DNA from: Xiphophorus maculatus
Taxonomy: Eukaryota; Chordata; Actinopteri; Cyprinodontiformes; Poeciliidae
Length of the DNA stretch: 64,000 nt
Assembly: GCF_002775205.1 (NCBI RefSeq)
Contig: NC_036447.1
Coordinates: 13,622,501 to 13,686,500 of the forward strand
Direction of reading: 5' to 3'
Part shown: piece after piece, positions 26,111-38,025 of the stretch
Position numbering within the stretch: the first letter of the stretch is position 1
How the letters are laid out: every line of letters starts with the position of its first letter
Position numbers and translations under genes: made by a program
Notes under the pieces: generated by a model
The model's database searches: none
What the model was told of the DNA's origin: nothing
Seen by the model: only the letters and a program-made list of their open reading frames with translations

Positions 26111-27812
26111 ACTTTGTGCCAAGAGTGAACCACAAGTAATTTTGTGGTTTTACAGGGTTTGGAAATATGTAAAATGTAGTATGTTAAAAATATGATTCAT
26201 TGACCTATCTGCTGACCAAACTACATATACTTTCAATTTTGCAAAGGTAAGCTATAAATGTAACAAGAGTAAAAAATTTGGGCTGCTCAAAATGATGGAC
26301 TAAAAAAGTTTCAGTTGCAGAAAACCACTGTCATAATGAACCCATTTTAGGATATCATTTTTAATGTTACATTTTAAAAGAAATTGAGATTTATCATCTA
26401 AAAAAATGATTAAAAGAAGAACCACATTCTCCTGTGATAGCATCATCAGGCCACAGCTGTGTAGTCATACATCTGCATATAAAAATATTTATTGGCAGCG
26501 GAGGTTGTACATTACACATTGAGAGGGCAAGATTTCACTCCCAGACAATGAGTTGTAAGAAAGAATGCTGTATAAATACACTGAAACACTATAATGAACA
26601 AAAATCTTCTCTGAAGTACAGTTTTGTAAAAATGACCATTAATTGATTAGCATGTAGAACAATTTGAATCAACAGTACTATGAAGTTTTCTGTCTGACAT
26701 ATGAGAGGTTTCTTGTATGATTGTGAAACAGTTTAGTTCTATACAACACTCCATCAGCTCATTAGATTTACTGTCTTTTTATTTATAGCTCCTTATCACT
26801 TTTTTAATCGTACTGAGTTCAGACTTGGCCATTGTAACAACTTGATTGTTTTTCTTTTTGCACCCATTATGCTGTAGATGTGCTGGTGTTCTTTTCATCA
26901 TTTTCTTGTTAATGACCAAGTTTAGCTGTCTGAAAGACTGCATAAGTTCAACTGTAGAATATTTTATATAGACAGGAGTTCATGGCCGACCAATGACCTT
27001 AAGGTGTTAAGGGGCTGTGGCTGCAAAATGTGCCTAAAACATCACTCCTGTTCAGCTATGCTGGTATACTGTTTGATTGATGTAGTGTTCAGATCTCTCG
27101 AAATACAGTGCAGTGCCTTATGCGTTGATTCCAAAAGTCTTGAAGTCCACTCACTTTGCAAATGTACATCACACTATGTTTTTTTTAATAAAAGAAGGTT
27201 TCTTCTAGTAATTCTCCCAAAAAGGCCATTTTTATTTTCACATTTTTATAATAGTTCTGTCATAAATTTCAAAAATGATTAAGCCAAGAATGGCCCTCAG
27301 AGTATTGTAGCTCCTAGATTTTTTGGAATTTTTTTGTATAGTCTTAAACACAGGGTGAATCTGCTGGAATAACCATATTTGCAACGTTTTGTTCAATCAG
27401 TCATCTTCATTACCCCCAAAGGACAATTATTATGCAAACTATAATGAAAAAGAAACTTTGACATAACCCATTCCGTACACATATAAGACATGAGGCAACT
27501 GTGTCTTACTGCAAAAGCAGTATTTAAATCCAATAACAGACTTAAAAATGTATTCCTTTCAAGGAACACATTATTGTTGATGTCAAACACAAGAACTAAT
27601 TTTAGCATTTATTTCTTTCTCTTTATCTTATTTTTATTAAAACAAAAATATCTGAAAATGATTTCAAAAACAATTCGGACACATACCACATAAATGTTCA
27701 TATGAAAAATCAAATTAGAACATAAACAGAAAAAAACGAGTTAACACTATATCCAATTTACAAGTAACGGATTTTAAGAGCGACTTAGTCAATAGATTAC
27801 CATACTATGCTA
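26111..27812. other. Intergenic DNA between rbm47 and zfp91, second part
   Basis: AT-rich unique-looking sequence with no recognised exon or repeat. Confidence 0.35.
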
Positions 27813-27826
27813 CTGCCATCTGGTGG
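27813..27826 (-). promoter_or_regulatory. Candidate CTCF site
   Basis: The minus strand reads CCACCAGATGGCAG, a close match to the CTCF core CCASYAGRKGGCR. It lies about 450 bases upstream of the zfp91 promoter motifs, a plausible insulator position. A motif match alone is weak evidence. Confidence 0.4.
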
Positions 27827-28257
27827 TAAAAACCATCTTAGAAATCTGTAGCAAGCCCGCAGTTCCGACTAGTTAGTCAGTGTAGGTTTGCAATGGCAGC
27901 CATGTTAGCTCTACATTCATCAGTGCAGATTACTGCTGTAACATAAAACACATTCACTATTAAAAGCTACTTGCTAGTGGAATACATTTGGCGTACTGGT
28001 ATGTTACTATCTTTTGCAGAAATGTATATTAGACTCAGAATTTAAGAGCATATATTTCAAATAGACTAAAAATGATAATTTTAGTCAAATTGGTGGGGAA
28101 ATCCTCTATTTATAATGGTACATTTTCTTATTATATGAAGTACAATTTCTACTGCTCATTGGTCAAATTGGGTTTTGTAAATAAAAGTCGCGCAACGCAC
28201 AAAACTGAAAAATTAATCATCTAAAATACAATATTAAGGCTGATAGATTTAATGTTA

Positions 28258-28279
28258 ACTACAACTCCCACCATGCCCC
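28258..28279 (+). promoter_or_regulatory. ZNF143/SBS-type promoter motif
   Basis: ACTACAACTCCCACCATGCC matches the long ZNF143 (Staf) consensus (ACTACAAYTCCCAGMATGC) with one or two differences. Such sites lie close to the start sites of CpG-island genes. It sits about 510 bases upstream of the zfp91 ATG and 10 bases from an NRF1-like site. Confidence 0.75.
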
Positions 28280-28287
28280 AGCGTCAG

Positions 28288-28299
28288 TGTGCATGCGCA
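28288..28299. promoter_or_regulatory. NRF1-like site
   Basis: TGTGCATGCGCA is close to the palindromic NRF1 consensus TGCGCATGCGCA, with one base changed in one half-site. With the neighbouring ZNF143 motif, the CpG-rich context and no TATA box, it points to a housekeeping-type zfp91 promoter. Confidence 0.6.
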
Positions 28300-28472
28300 C
28301 TCTTTCCTTAGCTTGCCACTGCTATTGTAGATTTATAAACAAACCAGCTAAACTGGGCCGCGCTGCGCTTATGGGCCACGAGGAGATCCGGATGAGTGTG
28401 AGAGCCGCTGTCACTCTCGAACACAGCTTCAGTTTATATTTGGCTTAAAGGAGACGCAACAAAGCGCACAAA

Positions 28473-28505
28473 ATGGCTGTTCTCTGGGCCTTGGCGAATA
28501 AGTAG
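28473..28505 (+). other. Possible upstream ORF in zfp91 leader
   Basis: An ATG in the context CAAAATGG opens a 10-codon frame (MAVLWALANK) ending in TAG, about 280 bases before the main ATG. A GTAGGT donor-like site begins at 28502 and overlaps its last codons, so it might instead be cut by splicing of a 5' UTR intron. The AAAATGGCTG context also resembles a YY1 site. Confidence 0.35.
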
Positions 28506-28785
28506 GTTTACTATAGCTTTAAGAACAAGAAACTAGTGTCTGCTTCTTTAAAATTATATCGGTTTATAGCTGAATAGATAATTAAGAAAAGTTTTAAGTT
28601 TCTAATGAATTAATGTGTGCATTTAATTTGCGACGAATCCAGCAGAAAATGCATCCTTGTTGGATAAGGGCCGCTTGCAGTCAAAACGGCTTTAAAGCAG
28701 ATGTGCTTAGTTATTCCTCACTTTGCTCGTGAACCTGCTTGACTATAAGAGGAATTAAGAGGTAGGACATATACCCTTCACGGTG

Positions 28786-29684
28786 ATGGAACCAGTCGAC
28801 AACAGAGTCGGGGATGTAAATAAAGACGAGGAACCGAAGGAGGACAAGGCCGCGGAGCAGACCCCGGCCACCAGTACGATCGGTACGCAGCGGAGGGCAC
28901 TCAGAGAGCGGGGAGCGGGCCGACCTAGGTCCGGCGTCCCCTCTTCTGCCACGGAGGTTAACGGAGCTGCGCCGAGCGCGCAGACCTCCGGACGGGTTCT
29001 AAGGGACAGGTCAACCAGGGCAGTACCGGCCTGGCTGAAGGACTTGAAAAGCGACGAGGAGGAGGACGAACCGAGCCCGGACAGCAGTGTGACCAAGCGG
29101 CGGAAAGTTTCGAGCTCCAAGAGGAGGAAAGGGCTAGATTCAGCGGGTCAGGTGGAAGCTGGAGAGGGGCTCATAGGAGACAGCCTTCAAGGCACAGAGT
29201 AAGCTTCACATTTATCAGCCCCTACTTAATAGATGCAGTCAACGACAGACGTACATTTGTTTATAATGAGCCTGTGTAGAGTTGAAACGTGCATCAGTGG
29301 GGTCTGCTCCTTCTAAAAGCACGCCTTCTGCATGGCTCGTCCCCTACATGGGTGGAGTAAAACTTACCTGTCTTTAAAGACGTTCTCTTTATAATAACTG
29401 TTGTATGAATGTCATATGGGATGTTGTGTCACTGCTTGCCATACAAGGTGATTTTTTCCCCTCTTCTCTTTAGTTCAGAAGACCCAAAGAAACCTGCCTC
29501 AGATGTTCAAGGTAATCAGTGGGATCCTTCACCAAAGCCTTGCAGAAGTTTTTACATGGCTTCAACGTGTCTGTTTTTTTTCTTTTTACATTAAAACCAG
29601 TAACTTTAATGTACATTATTTGGATTTAATGTGACAAACAAAGTTGCGTATGATTATAAAGTGAAAGGGAAAAATACAAGATTT

Positions 29685-29724
<40 letters not shown>

Positions 29725-29728
29725 TTTT

Positions 29729-29768
<40 letters not shown>

Positions 29769-32700
29769 TCAGAAACAATCTGTATAGAGTTATGTGTAAT
29801 TATATTCAGCCACCCACATTTTGACTTCAGATACAGCTGCTAGATTTGGGGGGATTTGCCTGTAACAGTGTTGCACATCTAGAGACTGAAATTTTAGTCC
29901 TTTCATCTCTGTAAAATATCTCAACCAAACCCTCTGAGCATACGGAAAATAGATTTTACTACGTCATCCTGGTAATTGCCTGATTCTGTGCTGTGATCTT
30001 TGTTCCACATCGATTACCTTGTAACACTTTTAAGATGCTTTCCTCTGTTGTAGCTCTGGCAGTATGTTTAGTGTTGTTTCCCGGCTGGAAGGTGAACCTC
30101 CGCCTTAAGCCTCCAGTCTTTTCCTGCCTTAAAGAAGTTGTTGCCCAGTATGTAGTTTCATCCATCTTCCTTTCAACGTTGTGAGGCTCCTTATCGAGGC
30201 TGAAGAAAATACCCCCACAGCTTGACACTGTCACCAGCGCAATTCACGTGGGGATGGTGTGTTGAGATTCAGAGTAATTTTTATTATAGTTTTAAGTCTT
30301 GCAAAGATTTTTTTTATGTGTAGTTCAAAAAGCTTTATTATAAACTCACCTATTCAGGGCTCCTCTTGCTGCAGGTTTGGTGTGTGCTCTATGACTTTAT
30401 TTTAACACTGTCTGTGTTCTTGACTCGCTCCCATAAAGGCCAGATTTGTAGAAAACACAACTACGGTAATAGATGTCATGTTGACAGACCCACATGAGCT
30501 GTGGAGCTCCTCCTGAGTTACCATGGTCCTCTTGGCTACTTCAGTTGGGATATCAATGTCATGAAGAATATGCATTCTTATTACAGTAGCAAAATGTTAA
30601 ATTACACACAAATGAGCTCTATTTTCTGATTAGAAAACTTTGAAATTTTCTGTGCTAGATTTGTGTGGAGAGAAAACTAGCTTCTCTGTCCCTTTTAAAG
30701 ACAAGCCCCCCACAGGATCATGCTGCCACCACCATGGATCATCTTCCTTCCACGTTTACAAATATGCACTACTTTGTGTTAGATACTTGATATGTGAAAT
30801 CCTGTTGTTTTTAATGTGACATAATGAAGATGTTCAGGGGCCGTGGCTGCTTTTGCAGGGCAATGCGGCTGTTGAATTAATGTCGCTCTATCATTCATGT
30901 CTGTGACATTCAAAGAGAACAGATGTGTCTTTGTGTCTGTGCCACAGTTCATGGCATACACAAATGTTTCATGGCTTTCCATTTCCCCTCCAACTCCAGC
31001 TCTTCTTCCCAAACGGCCCCCAGCCCAGAATGATGCCAAGCCCCCGGCTGGCAGGGCGGCCCGGAGCGTTGCCAAGCCTGTGTGCAAGACCGAACCTGAA
31101 ATGGAGACTCCAGCTGGTGAGTGACCTGTTGACCTTGAGCTCTGTCACAGATCAGATAAATGCTGCAACATGTTAAAGGTTTTGTTTTTAAATAATCAAT
31201 CAAAGCTTGTTTTAACTTTATTTGCGATCTAATTGTACATCTTAATTTTAAATCCATGTAATAAAGATTTTAATAGCAGCAGTATGACAAATAAAAAAAA
31301 GCAGAAAACAGAAGTGCAATTATTATATCTTTTTACTGAAGAAAGTTGAAATCTGTTTTTATTTTGTTGTCATTTTGTTTTGTGCGCCAGTGGAAGAAGA
31401 GCGTACCGATAGAGAAAAGTGTGACAAGTAAGTATATGCTTAGCTTTTAGTTTAAAAATGACTTCTACACCATGAATGCCATTGAAATCCTGGCAATATG
31501 ACTAAATCTAAAAAAGGTTGAATGCAACTTTTACAAGCAGAAGTGATCCTTACAATCCTTTCTTTACTCTTGGGAAGAGCTTTGAGGAAAAGTAGCACTA
31601 CAGTAAAACTAGAACTTATTTTCAACACATATCATTTAATTATATTAAGTTTTAACATTCTAAAGTTAAACTTTTAATTAAGTTATACTATTAAAGTTAT
31701 ATTTAATCTCTGTATTTCATTTTGCTTACATTTTGGATACCATCATCCTACTTTGTTGTATGAGAAGATACTTGTAATAACAGTAGGGCTTCTTATTAAA
31801 AGTTATCGTCACTTTACGGGACAAACAGATCCAGTTCATGTCTATGGTAGTTGTTTACAATCTGGTGATATAGTTGCGTTAAGATTCAATCCACATGCAG
31901 TCAGATTAGTTCGGAGTGTTTCTTATCAGTTTAACAGAGTCAGAAAAGGGCCATAAAACCTCTCTAACCTAATCGTCATTTTTTCTTAGTGAAAAGAAAG
32001 AAGAGGACAGCGAGGAGGTCGCAGAGCAAGTCCCGGATGACGACGAGCTTCCTTATCAGGATGATTCGAATGATTTCAGCTTCCAGCCTCAGAGTCAGAG
32101 GTAAATTTGCACTGAGCGCACCACTCGGCTGTGTACAGAGGCATCATAAGCTGCTTGCAGGTCATTTGTTTGTTTGCGTTTTTGTTTTCAGCAGTGGTGA
32201 AGAGGAGGACGGCCTCAGCAGTGATGAAGACGTTCCCTTTAGAGACGACTTAAACGATCAAAGCTACGACCCGAGGGCTGAAAGATTTCTGTATGGAAGC
32301 CTCACGTCTCTCTTTGCATAATTCAGATTCCTTTTTTGTTCATTGTTCTTTGATTAATATTCTAAACTATTTATGAAGTTGTTGTTTTTTTTTTTGTCTT
32401 CATTTTTTTCTAGGGATATTACTAAACCAAAGCGCAAAGTTCCTCTGAGACACAAGGAAAAGAAAGAGAAGGATAAAGCACCTAAAAAGGAAACAGAGTT
32501 TTCAGAGATAAAAGTAGAGAGTGCAGATAACTTGGAGACAGTGCAGGAGGAAGTAAAGCTGGAGGAGGAAGTATCTGAGGATCTCGATGGACCCAGGAAG
32601 TAAGTTCAGCTTGTTCCGTGTTTGTATGCAGGAGCTTTAAAGTCAGAAACATAGTTTGTCGGTGTTTTTTTTTTTTTTTTCTGTCGGTGTTAGTTGGTAA

Positions 32701-35373
32701 CCAGCTGCTCTTCCTTATTGCCGCCTTATTAATGACTTTCCCACTGAGTTGTATCTGTAAACACAAAGTAAACACATTTTATTTCTTATTTAATCAGGAG
32801 AGGCCGCAGGAAAAAAGACGACAAAACTCCACGGCTACCAAAGAGACGGTGAGAGTGAAACCTGCGTAGTGTCTCAAACCAATTACTTCCCATACATTTA
32901 TTTATAAATGTCTGTAATTTCTCCAAAATTTATTGTACAATGATGATGCTTTTTTTTTTTGGTTTCCAGCTTACCTAGTGTCTCTAGTGTACTTATTTCT
33001 CCCAAAATTATAATCAGTTGGGATTGTGATTGAGAAGTCTTACAGGCCTGTTAGGTATTGATGTGTCTGTGAGGATCTGATTATAAGAGTCCATGATGTT
33101 TAACTGTGTTGTTTGCTTGACTCGTTCAGGAAGAAGCCACCCGTTCAGTATGTGCGCTGTGAGATGGAGGGATGTGGGACGGTGTTGGCTCATCCTCGCT
33201 ACCTCCAGGTTTGTCTCAGCAGCCAGACACACACTAATGAGATCAGCATAAAGAGAAGCAAACTGGGATTTACTCACACATTTGAAACAGCCTGATATAA
33301 ACAAATGCAAAGCTCTTATTAATTCTTATCTTGTTGTTGAGTTAAAATATATCACATTCTTTTTCTTTTTAATAGAAGGACGTTCATAATACAATGTAGA
33401 TAAGACAGGTATTTAAATAACAGGGTTGCTATTCTGTCTGAAAAAGTGTGGAAAATGAAAATAACAATATGAAAAATCTTTGTTTTTTCATATTTGATTC
33501 TTTTTTCTTTTCTTTTTCCCTTTCAGAATTTTTTTTTTATTATTGTCGTTTTATTGTGTTTCATAATTTAAACTTTAAACCTGCAGAAATGTACTCCCCC
33601 ATGGACACTTTTTTTTTTTTTCTTAGATCAATAAATTTCCCTAATAGGGAGAGATTTTCTATCACCAAACAAATTATGGTAAAAGTTCTTGGCAGTCAAT
33701 CTGAAAATTATATCTTGGTACATTTAGGCAGATATGGTTATTTCACAGTTTGGAAAAAAAAAAAATCTTTTTTAGATGTTTAGTGTGGAAACAGAAAAAC
33801 AAAGGAACTGCGATCAGTTTTAACATAAAGAGTGTCTTTGGTACTATTTTTTAAAGAAACACAAGGATATGTATTGCTTTTCTGGAAGGGTACAGAGTAT
33901 ATTTTTAAACAGTTTTATCACATTTTCCCCACACTAGCATCATATAAAGTACCAGCATTTACTGAAGAAGAAGTACGTTTGTCCCCACCCGTCTTGTGGG
34001 AGACTTTTCCGCCTTCAGAAGCAGCTGCTGCGCCATGCAAAGCACCATACAGGTACACAAATCGCTTGGCCTTTGATTGGTTTAAAAAGTCCTAACAAAA
34101 AAGCCATGTAGGGAAAACATCTATAATTGATTCCATCCTTTTTTCTTTGATTGTAGACCAGAGAGATTACATCTGCGAGTTCTGTGCCCGCGCCTTCAAG
34201 AGCTCCCACAATCTGGCTGTTCACCGCATGATACACACTGGAGAGAAGCCTCTACAGTTAGTTTCTCTGTTCATTAATGAAGCTACTATGCCGTTCTGAT
34301 TTAATTTAGATTCTTTTTTGCCGTGCAGCTGTAGTTTGTAGTCGGTTCATGATAGGATGCAACATATTTCAAGCGTACCTATGCAAGGCATTGTGCCTTA
34401 AGCCTTACTACCTCCCTGTTTTAACAGATGTGAGATTTGTGGCTTCACTTGCCGCCAGAAGGCGTCGCTCAACTGGCACATGAAGAAGCACGACGCAGAC
34501 GCCACCTACCAGTTCTCCTGCTCCATTTGTGGTAAGAAGTTTGAGAAGAAGGACTGTGTGGTCGCCCACAAGGCCAAGAGCCATCCGGAGGTGCTAATCG
34601 CCGAGGCGCTAGCGGCCAATGCCGGCGCCTTCATCACCACCCCTGCCTCTCTGCTGGAGCTGCCAGGAAACCCCATACAAGCGGATGTGGCGGGCATGGA
34701 CGGGAACCACGTCGGGCAGGACGGCCACACGGATCAGCTGGGTCAGGACGGGCAGCACGTGACGCAGCAAGTAAGCCCCCAGGTGGTTTTACTGGGGCAA
34801 GACCCGAGCCTCCACACTATGCAGGTTCCCGTGACGATCGCCCTCACCCCCATCGATCCCCCCTCTCCGGCTGACAACCATCAGCAAGCGCACCTGCAGC
34901 TCCAGATGCCCGTCCAGTTCGTGCAGCAGCCTCAGATCCAGCAGCTGACCCTCCACTCTGGCTCCATGGTGACCCAGCATCAGCCCCAGCTCCAGCCCAT
35001 GCCACCCTACGCCCCCCACCAGCAGAGCCAGGCTCAGATCCTGCAGATGACCTTCCAGCCTGTCAGCCAATCGCAGACCCACGTTCAGCAGATCCCCATC
35101 TTGGCCGCCTCGCCGCAGCTTCAGACCATGAACACGGCGGCTCCGAGCCCGCCGCTGCTCTCTACCTCCCAGCCTCAGACCCAGGATCCCTCGTCGGCCA
35201 ATAGGAACGCCTTCATTCTGGACAATCCGGTGCTGTCTTCCTCCTCTCCGCAGTGCGGCTCGCTACAGCAGACGGAGGCGGTCGGGGAGAGCGGCGTGGT
35301 GTGGGAGCAGACGGGACAGGGGGACGTTCAGCCTGAAGACGACGAGATACATGTGCAGCAGGTCATTATATAA
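28786..35373 (+). CDS. zfp91: ZFP91-like C2H2 zinc-finger protein, complete, 12 coding exons
   Basis: Exons 28786-29198, 29474-29511, 31000-31116, 31391-31427, 31990-32100, 32192-32290, 32414-32599, 32798-32848, 33130-33208, 33938-34052, 34157-34256 and 34428-35373 join in frame to 763 codons. The N-terminal half is acidic/basic and probably disordered, with RGRRKK at about 335-340 and PRLPKRRKKPP before the fingers. Five C2H2 fingers follow: C361/C366-H379/H384, C392/C397-H410/H414, C422/C425-H438/H442, C450/C453-H466/H470 and C480/C483-H496/H501. The finger block is nearly identical to mammalian ZFP91, a nuclear protein reported as an atypical ubiquitin ligase for NIK (MAP3K14) in non-canonical NF-kB signalling. 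Residues 502-763 are Gln/Pro-rich, longer than the tail I recall for the 570-residue human protein. The start is the first in-frame ATG, with G at -3 and +4. cntf downstream supports the call. Confidence 0.95.
29605..30780 (-). mobile_element. Antisense Tc1-like element in zfp91 intron 2
   Basis: Read on the plus strand, the landmarks of the reverse complement of a common fish Tc1-like element appear in order: 'gcacatctagagactgaaat', 'gctggaaggtgaacctccgc', 'cataaaggccagatttgtag', 'gagttaccatggtcctcttgg' and, out of order, 'ccccacaggatcatgctgcc'. The order suggests rearrangement or two overlapping copies. There is no intact transposase frame. It is transcribed antisense as part of zfp91 pre-mRNA. 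Confidence 0.75.
29683..29770 (+). repeat. (TTTC)n polypyrimidine microsatellite
   Basis: About 21 TTTC units with a single interruption near 29725. It is a pure polypyrimidine/polypurine tract with mirror symmetry, the kind able to form triplex (H-DNA). It yields an artefactual open frame of repeated FLS. Confidence 0.95.
32188..32194 (+). other. Tandem NAGNAG acceptor of zfp91 exon 6
   Basis: The acceptor reads TTTTCAGCAG|TGG. Use of the first AG (exon from 32192) encodes Ser-Ser-Gly-Glu; use of the second removes one Ser codon. Both keep the frame, so two proteins differing by one serine at about residue 239-240 are expected. The serine lies in an acidic SSGEEEDGLSS segment that resembles casein kinase 2 substrates. 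Confidence 0.7.
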
Positions 35374-37036
35374 GAAAAAACAAAACACGAGGACTTGTGC
35401 ATGTGAAGAAGTACCTGCAGTACGGTTTGAGATAAATGTAGGATCACACAAATATAACTTGTACTGTTCACTAATCGTCAAACTTGGTAGCTTTTTAGAG
35501 TTTCCGTATCAGGGAAAGAAGTGTTTGTGAATGTTTGTTGCCTTTGTACATAACAGTCTTGTAACTAGCTGTTTGAGTTTGTGTATTGCTGAGATTAGGT
35601 TCCAGTTATGCAATAATACACCCCACAACCTCCTTCCCGTAAAATATTTGCCATGAATGCAGAAAGCTGGAATACATAAATTTAATTTATGAAACCTAAA
35701 CATGGGCAGCATATTTTATTTTTAGCCTTTGTTATATATAGAAGGTTAAGAAACGTGTATGGTCACAAAGACATACATGACACGTTTAAGACTGAAACTG
35801 AAGTTTCAACACCTTGAAAGTATGAACCGTCTAGTCTGAGACATTTGTTAAGATGTTTGTTTACCTTGCAGGAACAATAACTAGTTCAAACCTCACTAAT
35901 GTCCTTCCTGTTTTAAGGAGCCAAAAGATGACCACTGACACTGCGAATCACTTATATGAAGATATTAAAAACAGTCACAGATTTGTCAATATCCTCTCAA
36001 GTGTAACATTGTTTGAAAAGAGAAGTTATGTAGAACATAATAATCTCACACAATAGATTTGTTCTATCTAGCACAAAAACACAATAAAAGATCCATTTAT
36101 AAAACTTAATAAACGTCTTAACATTTAACTCAATGTGTTCAGTCATTTTTAGTTGAAAATTCAATGATGTTTCTTTTGTTGTTGTTTTCTTATGGACAGA
36201 AGACATTTCAATTAGAAATTCATAAGAAATAGTTGCTTTATTTAACAGGCAATTTTTTTTACTGCTACAAAAATCATCTACAACATTTATGTTAATTCTG
36301 ATACATTAATTTAAGCAAAAATTCATAAGCACATGCTGGAATGAAGCAGAAGAGGCTTATTTTGTTCCTCATATAAATTAGCTGATTGTTAGATCTATCT
36401 TTTCATTTTACCAGCCTGCAGATTAACAGACAGCATTCCCATAGTAAGAGTTGTGTTTCTTAGCATTTAATATTTTCCCAGTTTGTCTCTTAACTGAGGA
36501 GAAAGTGTTGGAAGTTTGATTTCAGCCATCTGACCAACAGTGCACAGCATTACATAAGGAAGAGGCAGCGCTGCGTCAGCTCAAACTCGTGACTTAAAAC
36601 CTTGTTCGCTTCTACAGGTCCTTGCAGGTGATTCAAAGATTTAAAATACAATTTGATCTGAAGGTTTTATTAAACAAAATTATTTTTATTGTTGCTATAA
36701 GATACCCTTGTGGAAAATATGTAACCTTTTTATTAATTTTGATACATGCAGTTTTTTTTCTTGCATATCTCTAAAGGACCTAGGAACGGTTAGAATGGAA
36801 ATTTACGTGGTTTTCAAGCAGAATTTTCTTACAATTTGGTTTACCGCAATACTGGTAACCAGTCCATGCCTATAGTCACAGGAAAGAACGACAAATTGGT
36901 CCGTGTGTAACGGAGAAAAATTAATACAGCGACAAATGGACATCAGTATGATGTCTGGTCCAGAACTCTGCATCCATTACTAATTTAAGACATAAAAATG
37001 TACAAAATTAGTTATTCCCAGTTTATAAACCCGTCA
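35374..37036. other. zfp91 3' UTR and convergent intergenic space
   Basis: Holds the 3' ends of zfp91 (plus) and of the CCCH gene (minus), which face each other 1.66 kb apart. An AATAAA lies at about 36083 on the plus strand; reverse-strand hexamers (TTTATT) lie near 36679 and 36729. Nothing else is recognised. Confidence 0.5.
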
Positions 37037-37858
37037 TCAGGACATATTAATCCGCTCTCTGTCTCTCTGCATAGTATATTGCTTCAGTGCTCTTTTAGGG
37101 GGAATCAAAGAGTTACTCAGTCCAACTTTCCTCTTCTTCATCTGCTGCTCAGCCTCTTTCTCCTTTGATTCCTGCTGAAAGCTCTGGGATCCTCCCACCG
37201 GTCCTGGTGCCTCCTCACTCACAGATGGCTGAGAGTCGCTGGGAATCACCGCCGTCTGCAGGTCACTGTCGTGAGCAAACTTGCATTTGATGCCAAACCT
37301 GCACCTTCCGTCCTTCCTGTAGGAAACGCAGACCTTTCTGCCTCCTATCTGGGAGGGTCTTGCCTGCATGGTGAGCGGAACGTGTTTCTGTAGAGCACTG
37401 AGCTTCTGGTCGGCCTGTGCTTTGAATGGGTTGGTGAACACGCTGCAGTCAGACGAGGCGTTTAGAGAAGGTGGAGGTAGCTTTTTAATAGTGGCAGAGT
37501 TTAATAGGGGTGGAGGCAGGATGGGCCGAGAGGGTGCTGAGGAGCCCCGCGTTTGAAGATGAGATGATGATGATGAGTATGATGAGGGCTCCTGATCCTC
37601 AGGGTCTGACTCACTGGATGCCGAGTCAGACTCCAGTAAGAAGTTGCGGCTCTTTTTGACCGCGGTAGCATCATCTTGAAGAAAGCTTGAAAACAAACAA
37701 CAACAAAAATTCTGACTGTCACTAATCTGAAAACCTATATTATCAAAGGATAAATGTCAGTAAATAAAAGCGTCCACTCACTCAGCTTTCCTGCTGTTAA
37801 CGTCTTCCTCCTCTTCATCACTGCTGGAGGAAACTCCATAACCAACCAGCGAGTTCAT
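37037..37858 (-). CDS. Small CCCH zinc-finger protein, two exons, function unknown
   Basis: Minus strand. Exon 1 is 37858-37782 (MNSLVGYGVSSSSDEEEEDV...), with donor GCTGA|GTGAGT. Exon 2 is 37685-37037, after acceptor GTTTTCAAG. They join in frame to 241 codons. Residues 1-60 are Ser/Asp/Glu-rich. A Pro/Ser linker follows (SRPILPPPLLNSATIKKLPPP). One CCCH finger, C-x8-C-x5-C-x3-H, is visible as VCVSYRKDGRCRFGIKCKFAH, split by no intron. The end is lysine-rich (EAEQQMKKRKVGLSNSLIPPKRALKQY) and could act as a nuclear localisation signal. Such fingers usually bind RNA, often in mRNA processing factors; that role is inferred. I recognise no named orthologue. Base composition and splice sites look like a genuine conserved gene, not a repeat. 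Its promoter side (37859-38160) is TATA-less. Confidence 0.85.
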
Positions 37859-38025
37859 ACTGGAGCTATCTTGTTAGCATTAGCATAGGAGGTCGGTTTC
37901 AGGATAAGACAGCAACAATTCTGTACCAGAATTGCTGCTACCCACTTTAATATTTTAATCTATGAAAATAGCCTCGCTGAAATAAGCAATATCATTTCTA
38001 TTACCGTTTTGCATCCAAACTGTTC

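Larger units (their letters stand above)
29512..30999 (+). other. zfp91 intron 2
   Basis: Donor CAAG|GTAATC, acceptor CCAACTCCAG. It is filled largely by an antisense Tc1-like element and a (TTTC)n tract, both listed separately. Confidence 0.85.

Noticed and set aside
34506..35082. Minus-strand open frames opposite the last zfp91 exon
   Set aside because: Shadows of the Gln/Pro-rich coding exon.
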